The notes below the pieces were generated by a model. The model was not told the origin of the DNA, did no database searches, and saw nothing but the letters and a program-made list of their open reading frames with translations. From an uncultured Clostridia bacterium (lineage in GTDB: Bacteria > Bacillota > Clostridia > Oscillospirales > Ruminococcaceae): DNA of 64,000 nt. The stretch is taken from assembly GCA_947631445.1 (NCBI GenBank), contig CANRLN010000001.1, positions 1 through 64,000 on the forward strand, in the 5' to 3' direction. The position numbers were made by a program, and so were the translations under genes. Each line of letters opens with the position of its first letter. Position 1 is the stretch's first letter. This document shows, one piece after another, positions 24,066-33,574 of this stretch.

Positions 24066-26894
24066 ATGAAAAAAAAAGAAAAAATAAATTTAAACAAAAA
24101 ATCAAGAAAATCCTATAAGAGCAAGCACAGATTTTTTCTTACAATATCCTCCTGTCTTGTTGTATTAGGTGCTTTTCTATTTTCGATTTTAATACACTTT
24201 ACAGAAGAAAGTTATTATTTTGATTCGCCTTTTGATGTCGAAAATGATGATTATTTGGCAAGTTATAAATTTAACCAATCTATGCAAGAGGCATATTCAA
24301 ACATTATGGCTTATGGTTCATTAATATTAAGACAACAGGCTATAGCAAAAAATGAAACAAATACAACAAACACAACAAACACAACAAACGAAACACTCCA
24401 ATTAAGTATAACCCCTTCACAAAACGATATTATTTATGCTACTGTCAATTCGCCAAGTGATGATGAAGATGAAGTTTATAACAGTTATGGCGGAGATTTT
24501 AAAATAATGCCAGATGATAAGCTTCCGATTGAAAGTAAATTATATTCAAAAACAAAAGATTTTCAAGAACGTGTTTTAAGCGATAGAATATTAAAAAATT
24601 TTGATTATTACATTAGCTATAAAGGCGAATATAAAACCAATATGAACAATATAAACCCTAAAAAAATGAACTCCGCCTATGATATAGATTTAAGTGACTA
24701 TCCAGAAGCTTATTTTGTTCGTGACGGAAGCGACATAACCCAAGCAACTCATGGTGATTACTACCATACTAATTTTAACACACAAGAAAGCTATTATCAC
24801 CAGCCCACTAACACCTATATATTTTTACATTCCCCTGACGAAACACCAGAAATTTTTTCTTTTAGTGATAGTGATAATTTTAAAAAGTCATCTATTATGG
24901 GAGAATTTTGGAATTTGTATTATAATTATTACTATAACTCAAATGTTGCCTATACTTACGTAATTCCCAGAAATGAATTTAACCAACGTGTAATTCAAAA
25001 ATATTGGGGGCAAAGACTGCCAAGCAAGGTAAACGACCAAAACGGAAACTGTATTGGCTATTATGTAGACGGAGATGACTCTCTTTTGTATCAGGTTATA
25101 GTTGACAACCAAAATTATTATATTGCTTTTGAAAAGATAAGTGATGTTTATGATTATTATATAGACAGTAATATTTCACTGCCAAGGTTTACCGTGCAGT
25201 GCGAAGATAAATCTTCTTATATAAACGTTACTTTTAACAATGAAGAATGTAAAGATTTTGAAAATATTTTAAGAGAATGTAAAGTAAATTATACCCTTGA
25301 AACAAATTCAAATTCAACAATTGACAGTGATTTTTATATGCTTGATGAAAGTGATTTTCAAGTGTTTATTGCTCCAAATCCTCAAAAGATTGCTACAATA
25401 CAATCAGCCTATCAAGCGGAGAGCCATAAACTAACAGCTATTTTATATGCAACCTTTGCAACACTTTTGTTAGCATTTGTTATATTTATCGTTTCGGCGG
25501 TGTTTGCAACCATGGAAGGTAGAGTAAACGGCGTTAGCCAAAAATCCGTTCCAATAGATATAAATATTTTAACAATAGGCTGTACAATTTTAGGAATAAT
25601 TGGATTTGCTTTGTTTTTATCTAAAATATTTTCAAACTTTACTATTTTGGCGGGAATTTTTCTTAGCCTTGCTTGTGCAATTGCTTTTGCCCTTGCAGCA
25701 TTTAATTTTAATTCTATTTTGCAAAAAATTGGAGCAGGTCAATTTTTGAAAAAACTATTGCTTGTTATGATTTTAAGCAAAATAAAAAAGGCAAACAAAA
25801 AATACAAGGAAAACCAAGACCCAAAAACCTTTTCATATAAATTTAGAACGGCAATGCAAACAGCTAAAACTAAAGTTTTAGAGATTGCAACACTTTTGCA
25901 TATAAACACAATAAATGTTGCCATTGTGTTTATGTCGCTGTTTTCGCTTGTGCTGTTTATGTATGCCTATGACCAGTATTACATAATTAGCGGAGGCGAA
26001 TTCCAATTGGTTATGTTTATCGAAGTCATATTTATAATTGTAATTCTTGTTCTTATAAGGCTGAAAAAACTTATGGCAAGAATTGAAGATATATGCCTTG
26101 CAAGAGAAAGTAAAATTGAAGAGCCTAAACGTTTTAATATTTTCAAAAAACAGTATGAACAGCTTAATGATATCAACCAAACAATTGAGGAAAATATTGA
26201 AAGCCAGATGCAGGCGGAGCGAATGAAAATAGAACTTGTCACCAATGTTTCCCACGACCTTAAAACCCCTCTTACCTCAATTATAGGTTATATCAACCTG
26301 CTTTCGATGGAAGAAGATTTATCGCCAAGATGCAGGGATTATGTTCAGATTCTTGAAAAGAAATCCGACAAGTTAAACCAGATTGTAAAGGACGTTTTTG
26401 ATATTTCTAAAGCGGTAAGCGGAATAGAAGTAGAAAAGGAAAAACTTGATTTGTGTATGCTTTTAAGGCAGGTTTTGGGAGATATGACAACCAAAATGGA
26501 GGAAAGCAATAAAGTATTTTGCATTGATATTGGCATGAAAAAGGCAGATATTATGGGGGACGGAATAAAAATATACCGTATTATTCAGAACCTTGTGGAC
26601 AATGCAATAAAATATTCCCTTGCTGACACAAGAATACATCTTCAAATGTATCAGAAAGAAGATTTTGCGGTAATAGAAATAAAGAATGTTGCATCATATA
26701 AAATGGAATTTACTCCCGAAGAGATTGTAGAGCGTTTCGCAAGAGGTGACCGTGCAAGAACCACCGAAGGAAACGGACTGGGTCTTTCGATAGCAAAAAG
26801 CTTTACAGAAGCCAACGATGGTAATTTTGTTATAGAAACAGACGGGGATTTGTTTAAAGCAAGGGCGGAATTTCCCCTTATAATTAACAATTAA
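24066..26894 (+). CDS. Very large sensor histidine kinase without adjacent regulator
   Basis: A 942-residue membrane kinase, about twice the usual length. After a basic start a helix at about 25-45 leads into an extracytoplasmic region of about 410 residues that is rich in Asp, Tyr and Asn and contains a TNTTNTTNTTN tract near residue 97. About six more helices follow between 460 and 670. The kinase core is VanS-like: H730 in NVSHDLKTPLTSIIGY, N box DNAIKYS and GNGLGLSI. No response-regulator gene is adjacent. It is probably in one operon with the VanY-like gene. The sensor region resembles no domain that I can name. Confidence 0.88.
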   Translation: MKKKEKINLNKKSRKSYKSKHRFFLTISSCLVVLGAFLFSILIHFTEESYYFDSPFDVENDDYLASYKFNQSMQEAYSNIMAYGSLILRQQAIAKNETNTTNTTNTTNETLQLSITPSQNDIIYATVNSPSDDEDEVYNSYGGDFKIMPDDKLPIESKLYSKTKDFQERVLSDRILKNFDYYISYKGEYKTNMNNINPKKMNSAYDIDLSDYPEAYFVRDGSDITQATHGDYYHTNFNTQESYYHQPTNTYIFLHSPDETPEIFSFSDSDNFKKSSIMGEFWNLYYNYYYNSNVAYTYVIPRNEFNQRVIQKYWGQRLPSKVNDQNGNCIGYYVDGDDSLLYQVIVDNQNYYIAFEKISDVYDYYIDSNISLPRFTVQCEDKSSYINVTFNNEECKDFENILRECKVNYTLETNSNSTIDSDFYMLDESDFQVFIAPNPQKIATIQSAYQAESHKLTAILYATFATLLLAFVIFIVSAVFATMEGRVNGVSQKSVPIDINILTIGCTILGIIGFALFLSKIFSNFTILAGIFLSLACAIAFALAAFNFNSILQKIGAGQFLKKLLLVMILSKIKKANKKYKENQDPKTFSYKFRTAMQTAKTKVLEIATLLHINTINVAIVFMSLFSLVLFMYAYDQYYIISGGEFQLVMFIEVIFIIVILVLIRLKKLMARIEDICLARESKIEEPKRFNIFKKQYEQLNDINQTIEENIESQMQAERMKIELVTNVSHDLKTPLTSIIGYINLLSMEEDLSPRCRDYVQILEKKSDKLNQIVKDVFDISKAVSGIEVEKEKLDLCMLLRQVLGDMTTKMEESNKVFCIDIGMKKADIMGDGIKIYRIIQNLVDNAIKYSLADTRIHLQMYQKEDFAVIEIKNVASYKMEFTPEEIVERFARGDRARTTEGNGLGLSIAKSFTEANDGNFVIETDGDLFKARAEFPLIINN

Positions 26895-26947
26895 TATTGG
26901 CTGTAAAAATAATTTTTTAAATTTTTTGTGAATTTTTTAAAAAGCAC

Positions 26948-26976
26948 TTGACAAAATGCAAAATATAGAGTATAAT
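26948..26976 (+). promoter_or_regulatory. Promoter of a short orphan transcript
   Basis: TTGACA (26948-26953), 17 bp, TATAAT (26971-26976). Confidence 0.72.
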
Positions 26977-26982
26977 GTAATT

Positions 26983-27048
26983 AATGACATTATGTCCATG
27001 AGGACACGCAATTGACCCTCTGAGAGTTATAACTCTCAGAGGGTTTTT
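26983..27048 (+). ncRNA. Candidate very short RNA (about 65 nt) ending in a terminator
   Basis: From the predicted start at about 26983 there is a small hairpin TGTCCATGAGGACA, then a perfect 13-bp terminator stem (CCCTCTGAGAGTT with AACTCTCAGAGGG) and TTTTT. The ddl gene further on has its own promoter. It may be a tiny small RNA or an attenuated read-through leader of ddl. A seven-codon ORF (ATG at 26992 region) is possible but has no ribosome site. Confidence 0.5.
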
Positions 27049-27051
27049 GCA

Positions 27052-27067
27052 ATTGGTTGCAACCAAT
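27052..27067. promoter_or_regulatory. 16-bp perfect palindrome, possible operator
   Basis: ATTGGTTGCAACCAAT is fully self-complementary and lies between the candidate RNA's terminator and the ddl promoter. The binding protein is unknown. Confidence 0.4.
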
Positions 27068-27138
27068 AGGACTAATATAATCAAATATAAAACAATTTTA
27101 ATAAAGCATTAATATTTCATTGAATTTATGTAAAGTTA

Positions 27139-27167
27139 TTGCATTTTTGTTTGAAATGTGATATAAT
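27139..27167 (+). promoter_or_regulatory. ddl promoter
   Basis: TTGCAT (27139-27144), 17 bp, extended -10 TGaTATAAT (TATAAT 27162-27167). Confidence 0.7.
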
Positions 27168-27203
27168 ATAATATATATTAAAAATGAAAGGTTCTGATTA
27201 TAT

Positions 27204-28283
27204 ATGTCAAAGAAAAGAGTAGCGGTTGTGTTCGGAGGGGTTTCCAGCGAACACGATATTTCCCTTATGTCCGCTAAGCACATTATTGATTCTATTCCAA
27301 AGGATAAATACGAGGTTGTACAAATAGGAATTACCAAAAATGGCAGATGGCTTAGATTTTTTGGAAATACCGAAATGATTGTTAACGGTCGATGGGAATG
27401 GGAACGTGACAATGTGCCTTGCGTGCTTAGCCCTGATGCCATAGACAAGGGTTTTATTTGTTTCGACACAGATAAAAATGTGACTATTCTTAAAGTGGAC
27501 TGTATCTTCCCCGCTCTTCACGGAAAAAACGGTGAGGACGGAACAATTCAGGGTCTTTTTGAACTTGCCCAAATTCCCTATGTTGGTTGTGATTTAATCT
27601 CCTCTGCAAACTGCATGGATAAACAACTTACACATATTATTCTTGATAATGCTGGAATACATACCGCAAAATACCTTACCATAAATATTTTTGACAAGGA
27701 CAGCATAGATGATTTCTGCACCAAAGCTATTGGCACTCTTGGTTTTCCGATGTTTGTAAAGCCTGCTAACAGTGGTTCATCGGTCGGGGTAACCAAAGCC
27801 CACAATCTTAGTGAACTTAAAGATGCTATAAAGCTTGCCTTTGCCTATGACAAAAAGGTTGTTGTAGAACAGATGATTGAAGGAATAGAATGTGAATGTG
27901 CCGTTATGGGAAACAACGAACCATTCGCCTCCACAATTGGCGAGATTGAACCTGCCAACGAAATTTATGACTTTGAGGCAAAGTATCAGTCAAAAGAAAG
28001 CAACCTTTATATTCCTGCAAGATTTTCCGAAAATATAATCGACCAGATAAGAGCTACCGCAATTAAGGCATATAAGGCTATCGGTTGCAAAGGTCTTGCA
28101 AGGGTGGATTTCTTCCTTTGCCCAGATGATAACATATATCTTAACGAGATAAACACCCTCCCCGGTTTTACACACATTAGTATGTATCCAAAACTTATGG
28201 AACATTATGGAATGACCCAATCGGAAATAATGGATAAACTTATAAATCTTGCAATAGAAAGGGCGGAACAAAGCCATGACTAA
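27204..28283 (+). CDS. ddl: D-alanine--D-alanine ligase
   Basis: ATP-grasp ligase that makes the D-Ala-D-Ala end of the peptidoglycan stem. The 359-residue product has GGVSSEHDISL at residues 11-21, LHGKNGEDGTIQG near 112, VKPANSGSSVGV near 184, the omega-loop segment YDFEAKYQS near 254 and NEINTLPGF near 313. The KY pair in the omega loop fits D-Ala as second substrate rather than D-lactate, but D-Ser specificity cannot be excluded from sequence alone. It overlaps murI by 8 bp, so the two are translationally linked. Confidence 0.94.
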   Translation: MSKKRVAVVFGGVSSEHDISLMSAKHIIDSIPKDKYEVVQIGITKNGRWLRFFGNTEMIVNGRWEWERDNVPCVLSPDAIDKGFICFDTDKNVTILKVDCIFPALHGKNGEDGTIQGLFELAQIPYVGCDLISSANCMDKQLTHIILDNAGIHTAKYLTINIFDKDSIDDFCTKAIGTLGFPMFVKPANSGSSVGVTKAHNLSELKDAIKLAFAYDKKVVVEQMIEGIECECAVMGNNEPFASTIGEIEPANEIYDFEAKYQSKESNLYIPARFSENIIDQIRATAIKAYKAIGCKGLARVDFFLCPDDNIYLNEINTLPGFTHISMYPKLMEHYGMTQSEIMDKLINLAIERAEQSHD

Positions 28284-29091
28284 CTTAAGCCCTATTGGAG
28301 TATTTGATTCGGGAGTTGGTGGTCTTACCAGTGTTAGAGAGCTTACAAAACTTCTTCCGCACGAGGATATAATCTATCTTGGCGACACAGCAAGAATGCC
28401 TTACGGTACAAAAAGTCAACAGACAATTTCAAAGTATGTTTCGCAGGATATAAAATTTTTGGAACAGTTTGGTGTTAAGATGATTATAGCCGCTTGCGGT
28501 ACGGCATCATCTGTTTTTCCAACACAGGATTTTTTTAAGAATATTGATATTTGTGCTTATACTGGTGTTATCGACCCAACCATAAAAGCCGCTTGCCAGC
28601 AAACACAAAACAAAAGAATTGGTATTATTGCCACCGCTGCATCTATAAGAAGTGGTATGTATCAAAACGAAATTAAAAAAATTATCCCAGATGCTGAAGT
28701 GGTCGCAAAGGCTTGTCCACTTTTTGTGCCACTTGTTGAAAATGGCTATGCGAAATTAGGAAATAAAGTAACCCAACTTGTGGTTGAAGAATATCTAAGC
28801 GATATAAAACAAAAGCAGGTTGACACACTTATTTTAGGTTGCACCCACTTTCCCCTGCTTGCTCCGATGATTCAAAACTATCTTGGAGAGGATGTAAAAC
28901 TTATTTCTTCTGGAGCGGAAGCGGCGAAATTTGCCAAAAATATCCTTGAGCAAAAAAATATGCTCAATCCTACCAAAGAAAGCGGAAAACTAAAACTTTT
29001 CTGCACCGACAGCGTAGAGCTTTTCAAGGAAAATGTTGATACCTTTTTGGAACATAATCTTAATACCGAAATTTTACAAACAAGCCTTTAA
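28276..29091 (+). CDS. murI: Glutamate racemase
   Basis: Makes D-glutamate for the peptidoglycan stem peptide without a cofactor. The 271-residue product shows IGVFDSGVGGLTSVREL at residues 6-22, YLGDTARMPYG near 37, the first catalytic Cys in AACGTASSV near 76 and the second in LGCTHFPLL near 188. The racemase family usually has ACNT at the first site; here it is ACGT. The ATG lies inside the last codons of ddl. Confidence 0.93.
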   Translation: MTNLSPIGVFDSGVGGLTSVRELTKLLPHEDIIYLGDTARMPYGTKSQQTISKYVSQDIKFLEQFGVKMIIAACGTASSVFPTQDFFKNIDICAYTGVIDPTIKAACQQTQNKRIGIIATAASIRSGMYQNEIKKIIPDAEVVAKACPLFVPLVENGYAKLGNKVTQLVVEEYLSDIKQKQVDTLILGCTHFPLLAPMIQNYLGEDVKLISSGAEAAKFAKNILEQKNMLNPTKESGKLKLFCTDSVELFKENVDTFLEHNLNTEILQTSL

Positions 29092-29136
29092 AAAAATAAT
29101 TTTTAAAAATAATAATAGAACGGGGAGTTTAAGCTT

Positions 29137-30114
29137 ATGAAGATTTATTCCGAACAATACTATAAAAACCGAATAAAATGGCTTTTAGCAAACCGCCCTG
29201 CCACCGAAAAGAAAAGATTTATCCTGCCCGACCCACCGCAACACTCGCCCGAAAAAACGTTAGAACTTCTTTTGAATTCAAGGTATCTATGCTTTATGGA
29301 TTTTGAATTTATTCAGGACTATCGGGAATATATAGGGCATGAAATATGTTCAATTGGGGCGGTTGTTTGGGACACTTTGGAAAACAAACAGATACATAAA
29401 TATTACAGCGTTACCCACCCGATTCTGGTTAAATTTTTCAACAAACACGTTATGGATTTAACCCACCTTACCAAAGAGGACTTTACCAGTGCAAGACCTT
29501 TTAAATATTGCTGGAAAGAATTTATAAGCTCGCTTCCCCAGCAGGCGGATATACATAACGCTTTTGTTTTTGGCAACAATGACGCAAGCGTTTTAAAACA
29601 TACCTGTCATTTATGTTCGCTAAAACAAGGGGAAGAATTTTCACAAAATCTTTATGATATAAGCAATCTGCTTTGTATGGCACTGGGCGTTGATTTCTGC
29701 GGTCAGGAAAAACTTGCCCAAAGTCTTGAAATAGAAAATATATCCGCACATAATGCCTATTATGACGCTCTTACCCTCTGCCAAATCTGCATTAAACTGA
29801 TTGACCGGCTAAAAGAATTGAAATCAAGTGGCAGGGTGTCGCTTGCTCCGCCGAAGCCTGCTTCCCCAAAACTGGATATTATGGCTCTTGCAATATATGA
29901 CAAAAAAAGCGGAGAAATTCAAGCACTTGAATTTTATAACGATTTTAAACAGCTTAAAGCCGACAAAATAAATGAACTGAAACAGCGTGGGGAGAACAAA
30001 GTGTTCTCTAAAACCTATAAAATAAAAAGAGAATGTCACCTTAGCAAGATTGCTAAAAATGTTACTTACGCTGAACCGGAAAAAAATACGGAGAATACCG
30101 ATGAAGAAAAATAA
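29137..30114 (+). CDS. DEDDh-type 3'-5' exonuclease domain protein
   Basis: A 325-residue protein with an RNase T/DnaQ-like exonuclease domain at about residues 50-225. Visible acidic residues are D and E in CFMDFEF near 53, D in NNDASVL near 149 and the H..D pair in SAHNAYYDALTL near 206-215. These fit the DEDDh order. The C-terminal 90 residues are Lys-rich and have no domain that I recognise. The gene starts 45 bp after murI with GGGGAG and runs into the DUF1934 gene with a 14-bp overlap. Confidence 0.78.
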   Translation: MKIYSEQYYKNRIKWLLANRPATEKKRFILPDPPQHSPEKTLELLLNSRYLCFMDFEFIQDYREYIGHEICSIGAVVWDTLENKQIHKYYSVTHPILVKFFNKHVMDLTHLTKEDFTSARPFKYCWKEFISSLPQQADIHNAFVFGNNDASVLKHTCHLCSLKQGEEFSQNLYDISNLLCMALGVDFCGQEKLAQSLEIENISAHNAYYDALTLCQICIKLIDRLKELKSSGRVSLAPPKPASPKLDIMALAIYDKKSGEIQALEFYNDFKQLKADKINELKQRGENKVFSKTYKIKRECHLSKIAKNVTYAEPEKNTENTDEEK

Positions 30115-30538
30115 TAACTGTTTTTTAAAGATAAACTCTATAAGTTACGATTGCAATGGAGAATTTCCAATTGATTTTTATTCAAAGGGATATTTTGAAA
30201 GTAATGAAGATAAAACAATAATAAGATATGAAGAAACCGAGCTTACAGGATATAAAGGTTGCACGGTTGAAATAACAGCGTCAAAAGATGAGGTTGTTGT
30301 AAGACGGAGCGGAGAAATTATCTCCACACTTACAATAAATCTGTATCACCCCTGCATTTGTGTTTATGGCACGCCAATTGGTACTTTTGATGTTATGGTA
30401 AAGGCTATATCCATAAAAAATCAAATTACATCACAGGGCGGAAAATTAACATTTGAATATGAACTTGCCAATGAAAATGAACCTTTAAGTAGCAACTTTT
30501 TTAGTATTCAGGTTAAACCCAGAAAATCAGCCAAATAA
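30101..30538 (+). CDS. DUF1934 (YwiB-like) protein
   Basis: A 145-residue protein. It has the beta-barrel pattern of DUF1934/YwiB: INSISYDCNGEFPIDFYSKG, IIRYEETELTGYKGC, VVVRRSGEIISTLTIN and YGTPIGTFDVMVKAISIKNQ, then FEYELANENEPLSSNFFSI. The calycin-like fold suggests ligand binding, but no function is known. The gene is next to argS, as ywiB is in Bacillus. I set the start at ATG 30101 (GGAG just upstream) rather than the longer frame beginning at 30050, which lies wholly inside the preceding gene. Confidence 0.85.
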   Translation: MKKNNNCFLKINSISYDCNGEFPIDFYSKGYFESNEDKTIIRYEETELTGYKGCTVEITASKDEVVVRRSGEIISTLTINLYHPCICVYGTPIGTFDVMVKAISIKNQITSQGGKLTFEYELANENEPLSSNFFSIQVKPRKSAK

Positions 30539-30562
30539 TTTTTATTATAATTTTTATTAATT

Positions 30563-30589
30563 GTCTTCTCCGCCGTGGGCGGGGAAAAC
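30563..30589. repeat. Interspersed hairpin element, core only
   Basis: GTCTTCTCCGCCGTGGGCGG..GGAAAAC, in the 85-bp gap between the DUF1934 gene and argS. Confidence 0.6.
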
Positions 30590-30623
30590 AAAGGTATATA
30601 ATAAATTAAGGAGTTAAAAAAAT

Positions 30624-32384
30624 ATGATTGATATGATAAAACAGGCTCGCCTACAGGTAAATGAGCTTATAACCAAAGCTTTAAACGAAATTATGCAGGA
30701 AAAGCAAATTGATGTTTCGCTTATGCCCAAATTTAACATTGAAGTCCCTGCCGACAGTGCCAACGGGGATTTATCCACCAATGCCGCCATGCTCTGTGCA
30801 AGAATTTTTAAAACCGCCCCTATAAAAATTGCACAGGAAATTACCGCTAAAATTAATCTTGAAAACAGCTTTTTTGAAAAGTGTAGTTCGGCGGGAGCAG
30901 GTTTTATTAATTTTTATTATGCTAAAAACTGGTATACTCAAACCCTTAAAAGCGTTCTTGAGGAAAAACAGGATTATGGTAGCACCAATATGGGCGAGGG
31001 CAAAAAGATGATTGTTGAATTTGTTTCGGCAAACCCAACCGGACCTATGCACATTGGCAACGCAAGAGGCGGTGCAATTGGCGATTGCCTTAGTGCGGTG
31101 CTTAAAAAGGCAGGATATGAGGTTGCAAAAGAATTTTATGTAAACGATGCAGGCAACCAGATTGAAAAGTTTGGTAAATCACTTTCGCTTAGATATATGC
31201 AGGTTTGCAGCAAAGAGGGACTTGAAATTGCCCAAAAGACAAACAATACAGAGGATTTTTGCAAGGCAATTTTTGAGGACAAAACCAAATTTGAAATGCC
31301 CGAAGATGTGTATCTTGGAATGGATATAATCGAGCATACTAAAAATTATTTTGATGAGTTTGGCGACAATCTTTGTGACAAAAGCGAAGAAGAAAGAAAA
31401 AAAGCTCTTGTTGAATATGCCCTCCCAAAGAATATAGCAGGGCTTAAACATGATTTGGGGCTTTACAAAATAAACTATGATAGATGGTTTAAGGAAAGTG
31501 AACTTTACAGCATGGGAGCAGTAAAGGATATTATTGAAAAGCTTAAGGCAAGTGGTTATACATACGAAAAGGAAGGTGCTTTGTGGTTTAAATCGTCCGA
31601 GCTGGGCGATGACAAGGACCGTGTACTTTTAAGAGCCAACGGTTTCCCGACCTATCTTGTGCCGGATATTGCCTACCACTACAACAAGCTTGTGACAAGA
31701 GGTTTTGACACCGCCATTGATATTTTTGGAGCAGACCACCACGGATATATTCCAAGAATTAAGGCAGCTATGACCGCTCTCGGAGTGGACGCAAACCGTC
31801 TTGATATTGTTATAATGCAGATGGTAAGACTGGTTAAAAACGGCGAAACCTATAAACTTTCCAAGCGTTCGGGTAAGGCAATCACCCTTAAAACCCTTTT
31901 GGACGAAGTGCCAATTGATGCGGCAAGGTTTTTCTTTAATTTAAGAGAGGCAAACAGCCAGTTTGATTTTGACCTTGACCTTGCAATTTCCGAAAGTTCC
32001 AACAACCCAGTTTATTACGTTCAGTATGCCCACGCAAGAATTTGTTCTATTCTTAGAAAGCTTGCAAGCGAGGGGGTTAAGATTGAAAGCTTTAATGACC
32101 AGTATTGTGATAACCTTACCACAGACGAGGAAAAGCAACTTTTAAAGCTTATTGCATCAATGCCAACCGAAATAAACGAATCGGCTAAAAATTACGACCC
32201 ATCCAAGATGACAAAATATGTTCTTGATGTTGCGGCTGCTTTCCACAAATTTTATGCAGTTTGCAGAATAAAAGACGAACCAAACCCAATTATGCAATCA
32301 AGAATTTGGCTTTGTCAGGCGGTAAAGCAGGTTATATTCAATGTTCTTGATATGTATTCTATTTCCTGCCCCGAAGAAATGTAA
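30624..32384 (+). CDS. argS: Arginyl-tRNA synthetase
   Basis: Class I synthetase charging tRNA-Arg. The 586-residue product has the N-terminal Add1 domain, the signature VSANPTGPMHIGNARGGAIGD near residue 133 (HIGN in place of HIGH), a second class I motif YKLSKRSGKAITL near 410 and the helical DALR anticodon-binding domain with VYYVQYAHARICSIL near 455. AAGGAG precedes the ATG at 30624. A terminator follows. No T-box leader is visible. Confidence 0.96.
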   Translation: MIDMIKQARLQVNELITKALNEIMQEKQIDVSLMPKFNIEVPADSANGDLSTNAAMLCARIFKTAPIKIAQEITAKINLENSFFEKCSSAGAGFINFYYAKNWYTQTLKSVLEEKQDYGSTNMGEGKKMIVEFVSANPTGPMHIGNARGGAIGDCLSAVLKKAGYEVAKEFYVNDAGNQIEKFGKSLSLRYMQVCSKEGLEIAQKTNNTEDFCKAIFEDKTKFEMPEDVYLGMDIIEHTKNYFDEFGDNLCDKSEEERKKALVEYALPKNIAGLKHDLGLYKINYDRWFKESELYSMGAVKDIIEKLKASGYTYEKEGALWFKSSELGDDKDRVLLRANGFPTYLVPDIAYHYNKLVTRGFDTAIDIFGADHHGYIPRIKAAMTALGVDANRLDIVIMQMVRLVKNGETYKLSKRSGKAITLKTLLDEVPIDAARFFFNLREANSQFDFDLDLAISESSNNPVYYVQYAHARICSILRKLASEGVKIESFNDQYCDNLTTDEEKQLLKLIASMPTEINESAKNYDPSKMTKYVLDVAAAFHKFYAVCRIKDEPNPIMQSRIWLCQAVKQVIFNVLDMYSISCPEEM

Positions 32385-32393
32385 ATAAATACA

Positions 32394-32425
32394 AAAATCC
32401 CCCACCATTGATGGGGGATTTTTTT
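32394..32425. terminator. Bidirectional terminator between argS and the sugar operon
   Basis: AATCCCCCACCATTGATGGGGGATT with A-run before and T-run after. It serves argS and the converging permease gene, whose stop codon lies at its edge. Confidence 0.88.
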
Positions 32426-33464
32426 ACGCTCCGCCAAGCCCAGAACGTTCAATTCCCTCAACAAAATATTTTTGTAGGAAAATATACATGATAAGAAGTG
32501 GCAAAATAGATATAAGGCAACCAGCCTCAAGCCACACTATAATCTGCCTTGTGGAAACGCTTGCACCATCAAAAAGCTGTTGACTGAGCGTAATATTTAA
32601 ATTTTTCAACTGAAGTGCAACCGTTGTGCTTTTGGTGAAAAAAGAGGAGGAAATATAGTAGTCGTTCCAATACCATACAATCGAAAATAAAAACACCGTA
32701 AGAAAAGAAGATTTCGCATTGGGAATAATAATCTGAATATAGGTTCTAAAAGGATTGCAACCGTCAAGATATGCAGCGTCCTCCAACTCTTTTGGAAGTC
32801 CTTTGAAAAACTGGCAGAAGATAAATATAAAAAGTCCCGACCTTATCCCACACCCAAACAATGCAGGAGCATACATGGTTATTGGACTGTCAATAAGATT
32901 TATACAGTCCCCCGTCAAAAGGGTTGGAATTTTAAAAAGGTCAAAATAGGTGTACTGTAAAAATATAGGTATTGTTGTAATCTGTGGCGGTACTATAATC
33001 ATAAATATTACAATGGCAAACAAAAACTTTTTACCCTTAAACTTAAATCTTGCAAAACCATAGCCGGTAAGCGAACAGGTTATAAGCGAAAGCAGGGAAG
33101 AAATAATATTAAGCTCCAAAGTGTTAAGCACACTGCCAGTAAAATCCATAACCTCCCAAACATCTTTAATGTTGCTTAGTGTAAGACTTTTGGGAATCCA
33201 AACAACCGATGGGTCACTCATCTGCTGGCTTGGTCGAAAGGCGGTTGAGAGCATAAATATTATAGGATAAAGAATAACAAAGCAAAGTCCAAACAGAATA
33301 AAAAATCTAAAAAGTGGGAAAGCAAAACCCCCAAATGCTTTTTTGCGATTATATTTTATATCTTCTGGGGTAAGGATTCCATCTTGTTTCATTCGTTTTA
33401 ACCTTGCCTTTTTAGAGGCTTTTAACTGCTTGTTTATAAGTTTTTGTTCTTTTGCTAAATTCAA
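32424..33464 (-). CDS. Carbohydrate ABC transporter permease, MalG type (second pair)
   Basis: A 346-residue inner-membrane permease subunit. A basic cytoplasmic N-terminus of about 50 residues precedes six membrane helices. The EAA loop that contacts the ATPase reads LEDAAYLDGCNPFRTYIQII near residue 245. It is the last gene of the eight-gene block and follows its MalF-type partner after 110 bp, a gap that holds one interspersed hairpin. The ATPase must come from elsewhere, as with MsmK-type shared subunits. Substrate is probably a sugar or oligosaccharide. Confidence 0.9.
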   Translation of the reverse strand: MNLAKEQKLINKQLKASKKARLKRMKQDGILTPEDIKYNRKKAFGGFAFPLFRFFILFGLCFVILYPIIFMLSTAFRPSQQMSDPSVVWIPKSLTLSNIKDVWEVMDFTGSVLNTLELNIISSLLSLITCSLTGYGFARFKFKGKKFLFAIVIFMIIVPPQITTIPIFLQYTYFDLFKIPTLLTGDCINLIDSPITMYAPALFGCGIRSGLFIFIFCQFFKGLPKELEDAAYLDGCNPFRTYIQIIIPNAKSSFLTVFLFSIVWYWNDYYISSSFFTKSTTVALQLKNLNITLSQQLFDGASVSTRQIIVWLEAGCLISILPLLIMYIFLQKYFVEGIERSGLGGA

Positions 33465-33531
33465 ATTAAATCACTTCCAGTTTATTTTTATAATTAATAT
33501 TCGCTTTTGCAGTTTTTAAAATAATTCTTGC

Positions 33532-33558
33532 GTTTCCCCGCCGTAGGCGGAGGAATAC
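33532..33558. repeat. Interspersed hairpin element, core only, inside the operon
   Basis: GTTTCCCCGCCGTAGGCGGA..GGAATAC between the last two permease genes. As RNA it would form a stable stem and could reduce expression of the last gene. Confidence 0.65.
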
Positions 33559-33574
33559 ATAAAAATAATAATTT

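Noticed and set aside
23275-28283. Vancomycin-resistance operon (VanY, VanS-like kinase, ligase, VanZ)
   Set aside because: VanH and VanX are missing, the ligase has the AKY omega-loop of D-Ala ligases, and VanZ is 15 kb away.
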